Positions 25,712 to 34,359 of a DNA stretch of 37,801 nucleotides are shown in pieces. This DNA comes from an uncultured Ignatzschineria sp. (lineage in GTDB: Bacteria > Pseudomonadota > Gammaproteobacteria > Cardiobacteriales > Wohlfahrtiimonadaceae): positions 1 through 37,801 of the forward strand of contig CANRON010000165.1 in the NCBI GenBank assembly GCA_947632245.1, in the 5' to 3' direction. Position numbers and translations under genes: made by a program. The notes beneath the pieces were generated by a model. The model did not search any database. It was given only the letters and a program-made list of their open reading frames with translations, and was not told where the DNA came from. Within the stretch, counting starts at the first letter, position 1. Every line of letters starts with the position of its first letter.

Positions 25712-26657
25712 GAAAATATTTTTAGCCAATCCAAGAGGTTTTTGCGCAGGTGTCGATAGAGCAATCTCTATTGTTGAACGTGCGCTTGATCTCTTTGGTG
25801 CCCCAATTTATGTGCGGCATGAAGTAGTTCACAATAAATTTGTAGTCGATACGCTTAAAGAACGTGGTGCTGTCTTTGTGGAAGAGCTAGATGAAGTGCC
25901 GAATGGGAAAATTGTCATTTTTTCAGCGCATGGCGTTTCTAAAGCGGTACAAGATAATGCCAAAGAGCGTGGACTGGAAGTATTTGATGCGACGTGTCCG
26001 CTTGTGACGAAAGTACATTTAGAAGTAACTCGTTTTGCTAAAGATGCGATGGATACCATTTTAATTGGTCATGAAGGGCATCCTGAAGTGATCGGCACAA
26101 TGGGGCAGTTTGATACACAGTATGGTGGTGAAATCCATCTCATTGAAGATTTAGAGGATGCGGATACTTTAGTAGTCAAGGATCCTGCAAAGATCGCTTA
26201 CGTGACCCAAACAACTTTGTCGTTAGATGATACTTCGCAAATTATTGATCGATTACGTGAGCGCTTCCCAGAGATTCAAGGACCTAAGAAAAGCGATATC
26301 TGCTATGCGACACAAAATAGACAAGATGCAGTAAAGACTTTAGCTGAGCAGTGTAGCTTGATTTTAGTGGTAGGTTCTAAGAATAGCTCTAATTCAAATC
26401 GTTTAAGAGAGCTCGCTGAAAAAGAAGGTGCTGTAAGTTATCTCATAGATAGAGCTACGGATATTGATCTCTCTTGGTTAGATGGGCATGAAAATTTAGG
26501 CGTTACAGCTGGTGCTTCCGCACCTGATGTTTTGGTAAGAGAAGTGATCGCATTACTTCAAGCGCAAGGTTATACGCTTGAGGGGAATATGCCGGGGATT
26601 GAAGAGGATGTCGTATTTCCGCTCCCTAAATTATTAAGACCGTCTGAAGAAGCGTAA
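25704..26657 (+). CDS. ispH: 4-hydroxy-3-methylbut-2-enyl diphosphate reductase
   Basis: A 317-residue IspH (LytB), the last step of the MEP isoprenoid pathway, making IPP and DMAPP from HMBPP with a [4Fe-4S] cluster. The three cluster cysteines are present at Cys14 ([10 protein letters not shown]), Cys98 (DATCPLV) and Cys200 (DICYATQ). The histidines in VVHN and SAHGVS and the family GHEGHPEV block are conserved. It begins inside the end of the carbonic anhydrase gene and ends the operon, followed by a strong bidirectional terminator. Confidence 0.97.
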   Translation: MTKKIFLANPRGFCAGVDRAISIVERALDLFGAPIYVRHEVVHNKFVVDTLKERGAVFVEELDEVPNGKIVIFSAHGVSKAVQDNAKERGLEVFDATCPLVTKVHLEVTRFAKDAMDTILIGHEGHPEVIGTMGQFDTQYGGEIHLIEDLEDADTLVVKDPAKIAYVTQTTLSLDDTSQIIDRLRERFPEIQGPKKSDICYATQNRQDAVKTLAEQCSLILVVGSKNSSNSNRLRELAEKEGAVSYLIDRATDIDLSWLDGHENLGVTAGASAPDVLVREVIALLQAQGYTLEGNMPGIEEDVVFPLPKLLRPSEEA

Positions 26658-26699
26658 TACTGATGTAAATGGATCAAATATATACGTAAAAAATAGTAT

Positions 26700-26734
26700 A
26701 AAAAAGCCGAAGATATTGTATCTTCGGCTTTTTT
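26700..26734. terminator. Bidirectional terminator between ispH and ilvA
   Basis: GCCGAAGATA (26706-26715) pairs with TATCTTCGGC (26719-26728) with a tight TTG loop, flanked by six A before and six T after. Symmetric A and T runs allow it to end transcription from both the converging ispH and ilvA units. Confidence 0.9.
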
Positions 26735-26776
26735 ATGGCGAAACATTTCTCTTTATTAAAGCTATGTCCCTCTCAC

Positions 26777-28288
26777 TTATAAGAAAAGCTTAAATGCCGG
26801 ATTATCATTTTCATCTTCAAATTGATATCCGAGCTCGTCAAGGAAAGATTGAAATGAGCCATCTTCCATATTCTCACGTGGAACCTGCATTGCAATGAGC
26901 ACTCGGCCATAGTCTGAACCATGATTTCGATAGTGAAAGAGGCTAATATTCCATCTGCCGGCAAGCATTGAGAGAAACTCTAAGAGCGCGCCGGGTCTCT
27001 CTGGGAACTCAAATCTAAATAAGCGCTCATTTTCAACATGGGCTTTACCACCGACCATATGGCGAATATGCAGTTTCGCCATCTCATCGTCACTAAGATC
27101 CACAACCTCTAGATTATTAGCTTGAAGGCGCTCGAGGATCTTTATCTTTTCATTATCGCCGGCAGAAAGTTGTAGGCCTACGAATATTACGGCTTCTTCG
27201 GCGTTAGAGTAACGGTAGTTAAATTCAGTAATACTTCTTTTACCAATAATATTGATGAAGTTTTGGAAACTACCCGGTGACTCAGGAATCTTCACTGCAA
27301 TGAGGGCCTCATTTTTTTCACCTAATTCTGCGCGTTCAGCGACATGACGTAGGCGATCGAAGTTAATGTTGGCGCCGCTCAAAATTCCGGCGACATTTTT
27401 AAATCCAGCGTTAGGATGCAATTGCAGATATTTTTTAATACCGGCAACACTGAGCGCGCCAGAAGGTTCGCTTAATGCACGGGTATTATTGAAAATATCT
27501 TTCATAGCCGCACATAATTCATCGGTGGAGACTGTAATAATCTCATCCACATGTGCTTGGCAAATTTTAAATGTCTCTTCGCCCACTAATTTTACCGCAG
27601 TACCATCTGCAAAAGATCCGACTTGATTCAGGGTAATGCGTTTACCCGCCTCTAAAGAGACCTTCATGGAAGCAGATTCTTCAGGCTCAACACCAATGAT
27701 TTTGCAGTTGGGCGCAATAAACTTCACATAAGCCGCAACCCCGGCGATAAGACCACCGCCGCCTACAGGAATAAAGATAGCATCAAGATCAGGCTTTTGA
27801 TCTAAAAGCTCTTTTCCAATCGTCCCTTGACCGGCAATGACAGCGATGTCATCAAAAGGATGGATGAATGTTTTGCCCTCTTCTTCAGATAAATATTTCG
27901 CATGCGTATACGCTTCATCAAAGTTATTACCATGAAGAATGACATTTGCCCCCATCTCCTTACAGGCATTGACTTTTAAATCAGGGGCGGAGATCGGCAT
28001 GACAATCGTCGTATTTAATTTGAGGTGTAATCCGCTTAACGCAACGCCCTGCGCATGATTGCCCGCGGAGGCGCAGATAACGCCTTTGGCTTTTTCAAGC
28101 TCTGATAATTGGAAAATTCGGTTAAAAGCACCCCTAATTTTAAAAGAGAAGATCGGCTGAAGATCTTCACGCTTGAGCCAAATATTACATTTTAATTGGC
28201 GGCTTAAGAGATAGAGATGGTCGAGCTGCGTGTTCTTTGCAACATCATAGACGCGGGCAGATAGAATATCCCGGATTAACGAATTCAT
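26777..28288 (-). CDS. ilvA: Biosynthetic threonine ammonia-lyase (threonine deaminase)
   Basis: A 503-residue IlvA (E. coli 514), the PLP enzyme that converts threonine to 2-oxobutanoate, first step of isoleucine synthesis. Schiff-base lysine is Lys50 in SFKIRGAFN, and the PLP phosphate loop is VGGGGLIAG. The C-terminal third has two ACT-like regulatory modules (starting near VKIPESPGSF and FRFEFPERPGALLE), so it is the isoleucine-feedback biosynthetic type and not the short catabolic form. AAGG lies upstream of the ATG, and TATAAT about 15 bases farther may be the -10. No leader peptide or other ilv gene is nearby. Confidence 0.96.
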   Translation of the reverse strand: MNSLIRDILSARVYDVAKNTQLDHLYLLSRQLKCNIWLKREDLQPIFSFKIRGAFNRIFQLSELEKAKGVICASAGNHAQGVALSGLHLKLNTTIVMPISAPDLKVNACKEMGANVILHGNNFDEAYTHAKYLSEEEGKTFIHPFDDIAVIAGQGTIGKELLDQKPDLDAIFIPVGGGGLIAGVAAYVKFIAPNCKIIGVEPEESASMKVSLEAGKRITLNQVGSFADGTAVKLVGEETFKICQAHVDEIITVSTDELCAAMKDIFNNTRALSEPSGALSVAGIKKYLQLHPNAGFKNVAGILSGANINFDRLRHVAERAELGEKNEALIAVKIPESPGSFQNFINIIGKRSITEFNYRYSNAEEAVIFVGLQLSAGDNEKIKILERLQANNLEVVDLSDDEMAKLHIRHMVGGKAHVENERLFRFEFPERPGALLEFLSMLAGRWNISLFHYRNHGSDYGRVLIAMQVPRENMEDGSFQSFLDELGYQFEDENDNPAFKLFL

Positions 28289-28398
28289 GGAGTTTAACCT
28301 TTTTATTATATATTTTGAGACAGAGAGATAGCTATTTAAAAATAACTCAAGATATCAGAATGCCTGAGACAATAGGAGTTATCAAGCAATACTTCGCG

Positions 28399-29262
28399 CT
28401 ATTTTTCACCCAGTATTTTATTGATAAATATTTGAGATTCTTTAAATTGGGCGATGCACTGTTTAGCATCGTAGGCTTCGTTACTATCTTGGTCCAAAGT
28501 GAGTAGCGCGGGCAGTTTTAGCTGATTAGGATTCAGTAACGCTTTACATGTTGAAATCATTGCTTGGGAAGCTATGATCCCACTAATTGCCCTCTGTTCT
28601 TGAGCGTATTGATCTAAGATGGCTCCGACCCTATCCTGATTAATCGGTTGAAAATGAATTTTAGCATGGAGTTCAATCTCGACAGAAGTATAGAGTTTAG
28701 TAAGCGCGAGAAATAATATGTCGCGGGTACTTTGTGCTTCAATGAGGATAACGCGCGTAAAAAAAGGGCGAATGACATAGGGAATAAAGCCCCAATACTG
28801 AAATGGGGTTGTACGGATTTTAGTAGCTGATACAGGGAAAGCATTGCGAGGAGGATCGACGAGCTGTACAGAAATATTGAAGTGCTCTTCGTAAAATTGC
28901 TGATCTTGGGGCTCGCTACTAAATATGAGTGTGGGTTGAATGTTTTTTTCAGACAATGTTGCTTGTAATCGGTTGCTCCAAGCTTGCCAGCCATTAGGAT
29001 AACCGGGAATACCATCTTCATTAAATTCATGAATAATAATTCCAGGAATATCGCTTAAAATTGCTTTTGCCCAGTTCACGCGATCATCACTTGTCGGTTC
29101 CTTCGTGAAAGCACTCTCGCGGAAAAGTGCCCGATCCCGATCAGTCTCACTACAGACAAAAACATGAAGGCGGTCAACCTGCATTTTTGCAGAGAGTATC
29201 ATATTGATATGCCCCTGATGAAGCGGGTAGAATTTACCGACGATAAGACCAATTGTTTGCAT
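28399..29262 (-). CDS. NadR-like NMN adenylyltransferase with degenerate kinase domain
   Basis: A 287-residue protein similar to NadR without its HTH domain. Residues 1 to about 165 form an adenylyltransferase with GKFYPLHQGH (9-18), RDRALF, and VSATKIR, matching NadR's ISGAQIR motif, so NMN to NAD synthesis is likely intact. The following kinase region aligns in outline with NadR, but the P-loop GGESSGKST is replaced by IEAQSTRDI and the DTD acidic motif by a segment without acids; the domain is also shorter. Start: the ATG at 29262 has AAGAAG upstream and gives MQTIGLIVGKFYP; the track's longer start adds 14 residues with no support. Upstream of ilvA, in the same direction; divergent from cls. 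Confidence 0.85.
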   Translation of the reverse strand: MQTIGLIVGKFYPLHQGHINMILSAKMQVDRLHVFVCSETDRDRALFRESAFTKEPTSDDRVNWAKAILSDIPGIIIHEFNEDGIPGYPNGWQAWSNRLQATLSEKNIQPTLIFSSEPQDQQFYEEHFNISVQLVDPPRNAFPVSATKIRTTPFQYWGFIPYVIRPFFTRVILIEAQSTRDILFLALTKLYTSVEIELHAKIHFQPINQDRVGAILDQYAQEQRAISGIIASQAMISTCKALLNPNQLKLPALLTLDQDSNEAYDAKQCIAQFKESQIFINKILGEK

Positions 29263-29305
29263 AAATATCTTCTTAAAAATAGAATTGTGGGTAGGTATCA
29301 TCAAA

Positions 29306-29324
29306 CCGTTATTTATAATAACGG
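29306..29324. promoter_or_regulatory. Palindromic operator-like site between nadR-like gene and cls
   Basis: CCGTTATT and AATAACGG are perfect inverted repeats around TAT. The site lies in the 134-base divergent region and covers the -35 and spacer of the likely cls promoter, the position expected for a repressor. I do not recognise the binding protein. Confidence 0.45.
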
Positions 29325-29336
29325 TCGTGGTATAAT
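29308..29336 (+). promoter_or_regulatory. Candidate cls promoter (extended -10)
   Basis: TATAAT at 29331-29336 is preceded by TGG, an extended -10. With 17-base spacing the -35 is GTTATT, a poor match, as is common for extended -10 promoters. Expected start near 29343, 54 bases before the cls ATG. Confidence 0.5.
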
Positions 29337-29396
29337 TTATGACTCATTATTTTATCAAAATTAAATAACTCATTAACCTTAATAGAAAACGCAATC

Positions 29397-30881
29397 ATGA
29401 TTAATTCAATACTTACCGGTAGTTTTTTATGGGGTGGAAGCTTAATTGCGCTAATCCTCTATGTTATCTTTATCTTGACCATTTGTGTGAAAATTATTTA
29501 TAACACGACAAGTGTCAGTAAGACATTGGGCTATTTAGTGCTGATTGTCTTTTTACCACTTTTTGGTGTTGTTCTGTATCTCTCATTAGGTGTCAATTAT
29601 CGTAACAAGGCAATGTATGATAAAAAGCTGGAATATAATGGGGATTTAAAAGAGGAGATCTATGAATATACTAAACACATTGAGCAGAATCCGCATGCGA
29701 TTGATAATCCTGTCATTGAGCAGTTCAAGCGTCTAGCTCACTCTGTATCGACAGAGGACGTGCATTGGATGAGTTTGAATAATGACGTGATGCTTTTAAA
29801 AAATGGTGAGAATAAATACCCCGAAGTATTGAAGGAGATTGCCGCTGCAAAAGAGACGATCCATATTGAGTATTACATTGTACGTAATGATGTGATTGGC
29901 AATAAACTGAAAGATCTTCTTATTCAAAAAGCGAAAGAAGGCGTTAAGGTTCGCTTTATTTACGATGATTTTGGGAGTAAAAAGATTCGAAAAGAGTATG
30001 CAGAAGAGATGCGTGCCGCGGGTATTGAAGTATTTGCGTTTAGAAAGCTATTATTTATATTTTGGGCGAATCGGGTCAACTACCGAAATCATCGTAAAAT
30101 CATCGTGATTGATGGGCGCGTAGGATTTATTGGCGGTATTAATTTTGGGGATGACTATATCAATGTTCCCGGGAGCGGAAAGCCTATTTTAAGAGATATG
30201 CATGTGCGTCTTGAAGGATATAGTTGTTATGCATTACAGCACATATTTCTGTCCGATTGGAATTTTTGCGCAAATCAAAAGATAGAGCCAAATAGTGAGC
30301 TATTTCCGTTAGATCTGCGTGATGATCCCGGGACTAAAGCCGTTCAAATCGTTGCCAGTGGCCCTGATTCAGAAGAGCCATTTATTATGAACTCGATTAT
30401 TCAAGCGATTGCACTGGCTGAAAAAGAGATTTTAATTACTACCCCTTACTTTGTACCGACAGAGCAGATTTTAACAATGCTGAAGATTGCAGCGAGAAGT
30501 CAGGTAAAGGTAAAGTTATTAGTACCAGAAAGAACCAACTCACTTTTGGTCCGCATGGCGAGCCGCGCACTCTATCTAGATTTGCTGAAAGCAGGGGTTG
30601 AGATCTATCATTATCAAAAAGGTTTGATACACGCTAAAACGAGCGTTTATGACCGAGGGCTTTCGATGATCGGGACAGCAAATATGGATATTCGTAGTTT
30701 TGATCTTAACTTTGAGGCTAATGCGATTGTATATGACCGCGAGTTTGCCGAGTTAATGACCGCGCAATATTATGAAGACTTAGAAAGTGCGATCCAAATT
30801 ACGCTCGAAGAGTGGGAAAAGCGACCGAAATATAAGATATTTGCAGACAAATTTGTATATCTCATCTCATCGTTACTCTAG
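29397..30881 (+). CDS. cls: Cardiolipin synthase (phospholipase D family)
   Basis: A 494-residue cardiolipin synthase, which condenses phosphatidylglycerol into cardiolipin at the inner membrane. Two N-terminal membrane segments (about residues 9-30 and 44-66) match ClsA. Two HKD catalytic motifs are present: NHRKIIVIDGRVGFIGG and HAKTSVYDRGLSMIGTAN. The PYFVPT segment between them is typical. The length fits the ClsA type (E. coli 486). The Shine-Dalgarno is weak. It stands alone, with a likely promoter and operator upstream and a terminator downstream. Confidence 0.94.
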   Translation: MINSILTGSFLWGGSLIALILYVIFILTICVKIIYNTTSVSKTLGYLVLIVFLPLFGVVLYLSLGVNYRNKAMYDKKLEYNGDLKEEIYEYTKHIEQNPHAIDNPVIEQFKRLAHSVSTEDVHWMSLNNDVMLLKNGENKYPEVLKEIAAAKETIHIEYYIVRNDVIGNKLKDLLIQKAKEGVKVRFIYDDFGSKKIRKEYAEEMRAAGIEVFAFRKLLFIFWANRVNYRNHRKIIVIDGRVGFIGGINFGDDYINVPGSGKPILRDMHVRLEGYSCYALQHIFLSDWNFCANQKIEPNSELFPLDLRDDPGTKAVQIVASGPDSEEPFIMNSIIQAIALAEKEILITTPYFVPTEQILTMLKIAARSQVKVKLLVPERTNSLLVRMASRALYLDLLKAGVEIYHYQKGLIHAKTSVYDRGLSMIGTANMDIRSFDLNFEANAIVYDREFAELMTAQYYEDLESAIQITLEEWEKRPKYKIFADKFVYLISSLL

Positions 30882-30963
30882 TTTATAGACCTTACTAGTA
30901 AGCAGGTATGTCGCCGTTTTAGATCTCTCAAGAGAAACGAGTACGCGAGAATGAAACACCGTA

Positions 30964-30996
30964 AAAAGGCATCAAGAGACAATCTTGATGCCTTTT
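30964..30996. terminator. Bidirectional terminator between cls and the Nudix gene
   Basis: AAAAGGCATCAAGA (30964-30977) pairs perfectly with TCTTGATGCCTTTT (30983-30996) around a five-base loop. The A and T tracts at its ends let it act on both converging transcripts. Confidence 0.88.
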
Positions 30997-31045
30997 CGTA
31001 CGGGGGGATTTTACTTTTAATAGGTTATGAAAAGTAGAGCTGCCT

Positions 31046-31912
31046 TTAACTGAGTTCTAAGCGCTGTTTGAGGTATTGTATTTGTTGAGGATCAAAGTGA
31101 GTCAAATTATTACGCAGTAAAAAATGGAGCGTAACAATACCGCTATTCGGTTTAAATATATCGCCATCCAAAAGGGCGCTTTCAATCTCATTGGGGCTCA
31201 GACAATAGAAATCTTCGACTTCCCCATCATTAATAGTGGGGCTAAAGCTCTCGGGCAAGGGGAGATCAAATATGAAGATACATTCATTACGCACCGTTTT
31301 ATTATATTCAGCAAGATAGTTAAATGGGCCTGAATAGTGGAGCGCAGATGTCAGATTTTCCGGAATATTCGCCTCTTCCATCGCTTCTCTTACGGCAGTT
31401 TCATGGGGTATTTCGCCATAGCTTAAACCACCGGCGGCAATATTATCGAGTTTATGGGGTTCAATTAGCTTGAGTTTTGAACGTTTAGCGATCCACATTT
31501 TATGAATCGGTTCTTGTTTCTTTGGCGCAATATAGCCATTGATATGAATGCCGTAGACCCGAAACCCTAAAAAGGGTGCAACGCCTCTTTCAATCGTGAA
31601 AAGCGCATCTTGGAGATCTCTATTAGGGTAATAGATACCATACGCTTCATTACGCCAATTTCGAATAATTTTAGCTTCAAAAAGCGCACGTGAAAATATA
31701 GCGACAGCCTTATTGCGTTCGGAAAAACTCAGTGCTAAAAACACTTTCGTGAATTCAATATGCGTGTTCTGTACTGAAAACAGGTTCGGAAATTTTTGTA
31801 ATATTTCTAGATGATCTTGATGAACCCAACCTATTGTAATGCCATTGAAGTGAAGAGGTAAATAGGCGTTATAGTTGGGTTCAGGAAGGTATTTAAAGAG
31901 GTTTGATATCAT
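31046..31912 (-). CDS. DUF4743-Nudix hydrolase
   Basis: A 288-residue protein with an N-terminal DUF4743-like region (about 1-120) and a C-terminal Nudix domain. The Nudix box is at residues 161-183, GX5EX7REX2EE form, with Asn where Gly is usual near the end. The same two-part layout occurs in the Nudix half of fungal thiamine pyrophosphokinase Tnr3 and in the yeast YJR142W protein, which hydrolyse diphosphates of oxidised thiamine. A damaged-thiamine-diphosphate phosphatase role is therefore possible but inferred. It follows the MCE-cluster lipoprotein by 26 bases on the same strand without a terminator, so it may be cotranscribed. The Shine-Dalgarno is not clear. Confidence 0.8.
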   Translation of the reverse strand: MISNLFKYLPEPNYNAYLPLHFNGITIGWVHQDHLEILQKFPNLFSVQNTHIEFTKVFLALSFSERNKAVAIFSRALFEAKIIRNWRNEAYGIYYPNRDLQDALFTIERGVAPFLGFRVYGIHINGYIAPKKQEPIHKMWIAKRSKLKLIEPHKLDNIAAGGLSYGEIPHETAVREAMEEANIPENLTSALHYSGPFNYLAEYNKTVRNECIFIFDLPLPESFSPTINDGEVEDFYCLSPNEIESALLDGDIFKPNSGIVTLHFLLRNNLTHFDPQQIQYLKQRLELS

Positions 31913-31938
31913 GGAAATCGCAAGGTGCTCGGAGGATA

Positions 31939-32544
31939 TTAACGTGAATAAAGTGTTTGTGAAATATCTGCGGCGAGACTTGATGCAATTTTGTTAAGTG
32001 CTCGGTTATAGGCCGCAACACCCGCTTCTGCATTGTAAGCATTCCCTTTTTCAGTCACATTGTAAGAAAAAGTTTTAATGATTTGGTTATTGGCATTATT
32101 AATGAGGTGTGCTTGAAGTCTCAGTACAATGTGATTCTCTTTGCCCTCTGTAAATATCTGATTCATCTCTTGTATGGTGATATCAAGACGATTAACAGCT
32201 GGCACGCTATTAGGTGCCATAATTACATATTGAAATAAGCCTCTACGCTCAAGATCTTGGGTGATAGCGCCTTGGATAAGTTGTGATGGTGGTGTGACCC
32301 AATCACTTTGTGTGTAGACTTCGATCTCATTTGGCGAACGGCTATACGTCATGTCTGTTGAAAGTCTGCCTAAGGATTTTACTTGAGAAATCATAAGGGA
32401 CGGTAGGGCTTTGTTTCCTGTTACGATATTTTCGGTCTCAGTTGTCAACAAGTAGCTTTTTTTCTGCGGCAGTGATGAGCAGCCTGCGACGAGAAGAGGA
32501 ATCGCGAGCAGCAGGATTAATGTTTTAAAGTGTTTCATATTCAT
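31939..32544 (-). CDS. ABC-type transport auxiliary lipoprotein (PqiC/YmbA-like)
   Basis: A 201-residue lipoprotein. A signal peptide of about 20 residues ends in the lipobox LVAGC, followed by Ser-Ser, which does not signal inner-membrane retention, so an outer-membrane location is expected. The mature part matches the ABC transport auxiliary component family of PqiC: YLL near the start, then a central QLIQGAITQDLERRGLF. Such proteins join MCE complexes at the outer membrane. AGGAG nine bases upstream supports the first ATG. An 80-base spacer separates it from the MCE gene. Confidence 0.88.
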   Translation of the reverse strand: MNMKHFKTLILLLAIPLLVAGCSSLPQKKSYLLTTETENIVTGNKALPSLMISQVKSLGRLSTDMTYSRSPNEIEVYTQSDWVTPPSQLIQGAITQDLERRGLFQYVIMAPNSVPAVNRLDITIQEMNQIFTEGKENHIVLRLQAHLINNANNQIIKTFSYNVTEKGNAYNAEAGVAAYNRALNKIASSLAADISQTLYSR

Positions 32545-32624
32545 ATCTCAAAACTCCTAAATTGAAGTGTTGTAAGGTTGTGGCGTAAGTCGAGTGATAC
32601 TTCGGCGAGCAGATGCAGTCTCTA

Positions 32625-33548
32625 CTATTCGCCAGGACCTGCTTTTTGTTTGGGTTTTCCCATAATAATGGAATTGGGCTTTGCTTCTAATTCTTGCATA
32701 AATAGCGAGAAATTATAGAGTGCATTTTCGAGCGTCGGGAAGATATTTTGAACACTCCCATTTGTCTCTTGGCCTAAGCTGCCCCAGGTTCCTAGTGTTG
32801 ATTGTGCAGTATCAAGCGTCGAATTGACTTTGCCAGCCATCTGTTCAAGTTGCTTTGTCGTGCCTTGAAGATGTTGAGCGAAGTTATTAATGGATGCCGC
32901 CGCCTCTTTAATTTCAGGCTCGATAGAATCGAGCGTTATGGTTGCTTTATCTGTTAAGGCTTCAATTTTTTTGCCTAAATCAGCCAGATCACTTGTGAAG
33001 GCATTCGTATTACTCAAGATACTCGCGAAATTATCGATATTTTCGGTGGTGAGAATTGTGCTCATTTTTTTGGATAATTCCGTTAAGGAGTGGGTGACAC
33101 TATCAAGCGCTTCATCCAAACGGCGAGATAATGAGGGACCATTAGGAATCGTTGGAATATGATCTGCTTTAGTCGGAAGCAGTGCCGGAGAATCTGGTGT
33201 ACCGCCTGTTAAGCTGACGTTGACAATTCCAGTGATCCCACGGCTCATTAGAACGGCCTTAGTATCATCTTTGATGGGGGTGCCGACATCGATATTTAAA
33301 ATAATGGATACATAGCGAGGATCTTCATGGTTTAAAACAATATCCGCAACCTTCCCGACATTCACACCACGATAATCAATCGGGGAATTAACAGAGAGAC
33401 CCGCAACGGATTCATTCGTCACAACCTTGTATTCGATCGTATTCACCTTTTCAAAACCATTTGTCAGCCAAATGATGAGTGCGATTAAGCACGCTAAGAA
33501 ACCTAGGACGAAAAGTCCGACAATAGTATAATTAAATTTGTGTTCCAT
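32625..33548 (-). CDS. MCE-family (MlaD-like) lipid-binding protein
   Basis: A 307-residue protein with an N-terminal cytoplasmic stub, one membrane anchor (about residues 8-30), a single MCE domain (about 38-120, with the typical VNSPIDYRGVNVGKV core), and a long helical C-terminal part with heptad-like stretches. It is longer than MlaD (183 in E. coli), closer in plan to MCE proteins that form a ring with a helical tube. It binds lipid in the periplasm between permease and outer membrane. The ATG at 33548, with GGGAGAGG just upstream, is preferred over the track start at 33572; it overlaps the ATPase gene by 17 bases. Confidence 0.9.
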   Translation of the reverse strand: MEHKFNYTIVGLFVLGFLACLIALIIWLTNGFEKVNTIEYKVVTNESVAGLSVNSPIDYRGVNVGKVADIVLNHEDPRYVSIILNIDVGTPIKDDTKAVLMSRGITGIVNVSLTGGTPDSPALLPTKADHIPTIPNGPSLSRRLDEALDSVTHSLTELSKKMSTILTTENIDNFASILSNTNAFTSDLADLGKKIEALTDKATITLDSIEPEIKEAAASINNFAQHLQGTTKQLEQMAGKVNSTLDTAQSTLGTWGSLGQETNGSVQNIFPTLENALYNFSLFMQELEAKPNSIIMGKPKQKAGPGE

Positions 33549-34350
33549 ATGCCTCTCCCACTGCGCGTCCACGAGGACCTTGGAAGTAATGTTGAATTAA
33601 AGGGTTATCGTTTTTAACAAGTTCTGCAATTGGCTCATAGGCAATGAGTGTTTTATTGCCTAAGAATGCAACTTTATCTGAAATTTCCCAGATAGAGTCA
33701 AGATCATGTGTCACCATTACAATTGTGAGATTCAAAGATTCTTTGAGTTGTTTCATCAGTGCGTCAAATTCACTGGCAGAAACTGGATCAAGACCCGCTG
33801 TTGGCTCATCTAAAAAGAGGAGTTCAGGATCGAGCGCAAGCGCTCTTGCTAAACTTGCGCGTTTGATCATCCCGCCTGAGAGATCTTTCGGAAGTAGATT
33901 TGCAGCTTGTGGTTTGAGCCCTGAGAGCGTGAGTTTAAGCATGGCGACTTCTTCCATATCTTTACGACTCAATTTCGTATGCTCTTGGAGGGGAACGATA
34001 ATGTTCTCTAGTACTGTGAGGGAGCTAAAAAGAGCCCCTCCTTGAAACAGCATGCCAAATGTTTGGCGAAGCTTTTGCTCCTCTTTATGAGATGCACCCC
34101 AAACAGGTTGGTTAAAGAGATATACCTGACCTTTTGTGGGTTTCTGTAACATAATGATTGTGCGAAGCAGTGTTGTTTTTCCGGAACCAGATCCACCCAC
34201 GAGTGCAACGAGTTCTCCCCGATTGACTGTCATGTTAAGGTCTTCATGAACAACGTGTGTCCCAAAGCTATTGTAAACATGTTCAATCCGAATAATATCA
34301 TCATTGTTTACCGCTTGAGTGGGGGGAAGTTGTATTTTTTGATCTGTCAT
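33532..34350 (-). CDS. MlaF-like ABC transporter ATP-binding protein
   Basis: A 272-residue ATPase. Walker A is GGSGSGKTT, the Q-loop is FQGGALFSSLTV as in the MlaF family, the signature is LSGGMIKR with Met in place of Gln, also as in MlaF, then the Walker B FLDEPTAGLDP and the H-loop THDLDS. About 15 residues at the N-terminus and the C-terminal tail GRAVGEAYG are extra. It powers the permease in the adjacent gene. Its end overlaps the MCE gene, implying coupled translation. Confidence 0.93.
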   Translation of the reverse strand: MTDQKIQLPPTQAVNNDDIIRIEHVYNSFGTHVVHEDLNMTVNRGELVALVGGSGSGKTTLLRTIIMLQKPTKGQVYLFNQPVWGASHKEEQKLRQTFGMLFQGGALFSSLTVLENIIVPLQEHTKLSRKDMEEVAMLKLTLSGLKPQAANLLPKDLSGGMIKRASLARALALDPELLFLDEPTAGLDPVSASEFDALMKQLKESLNLTIVMVTHDLDSIWEISDKVAFLGNKTLIAYEPIAELVKNDNPLIQHYFQGPRGRAVGEAYGTQI

Positions 34351-34359
34351 TACTTCCTC

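Noticed and set aside
28237-28506. 89-residue + ORF across the ilvA and nadR-like genes
   Set aside because: Runs antisense to two accepted genes and has no ribosome binding site.
30891-30902. 12-base palindrome CTTACTAGTAAG downstream of cls
   Set aside because: Too short to interpret and lying in a 3' region where it has no promoter to regulate; the nearby 14-bp stem is the real terminator.
33644-34045. 133-residue + ORF within the ABC ATPase gene
   Set aside because: Antisense shadow of a complete ATPase with all motifs.
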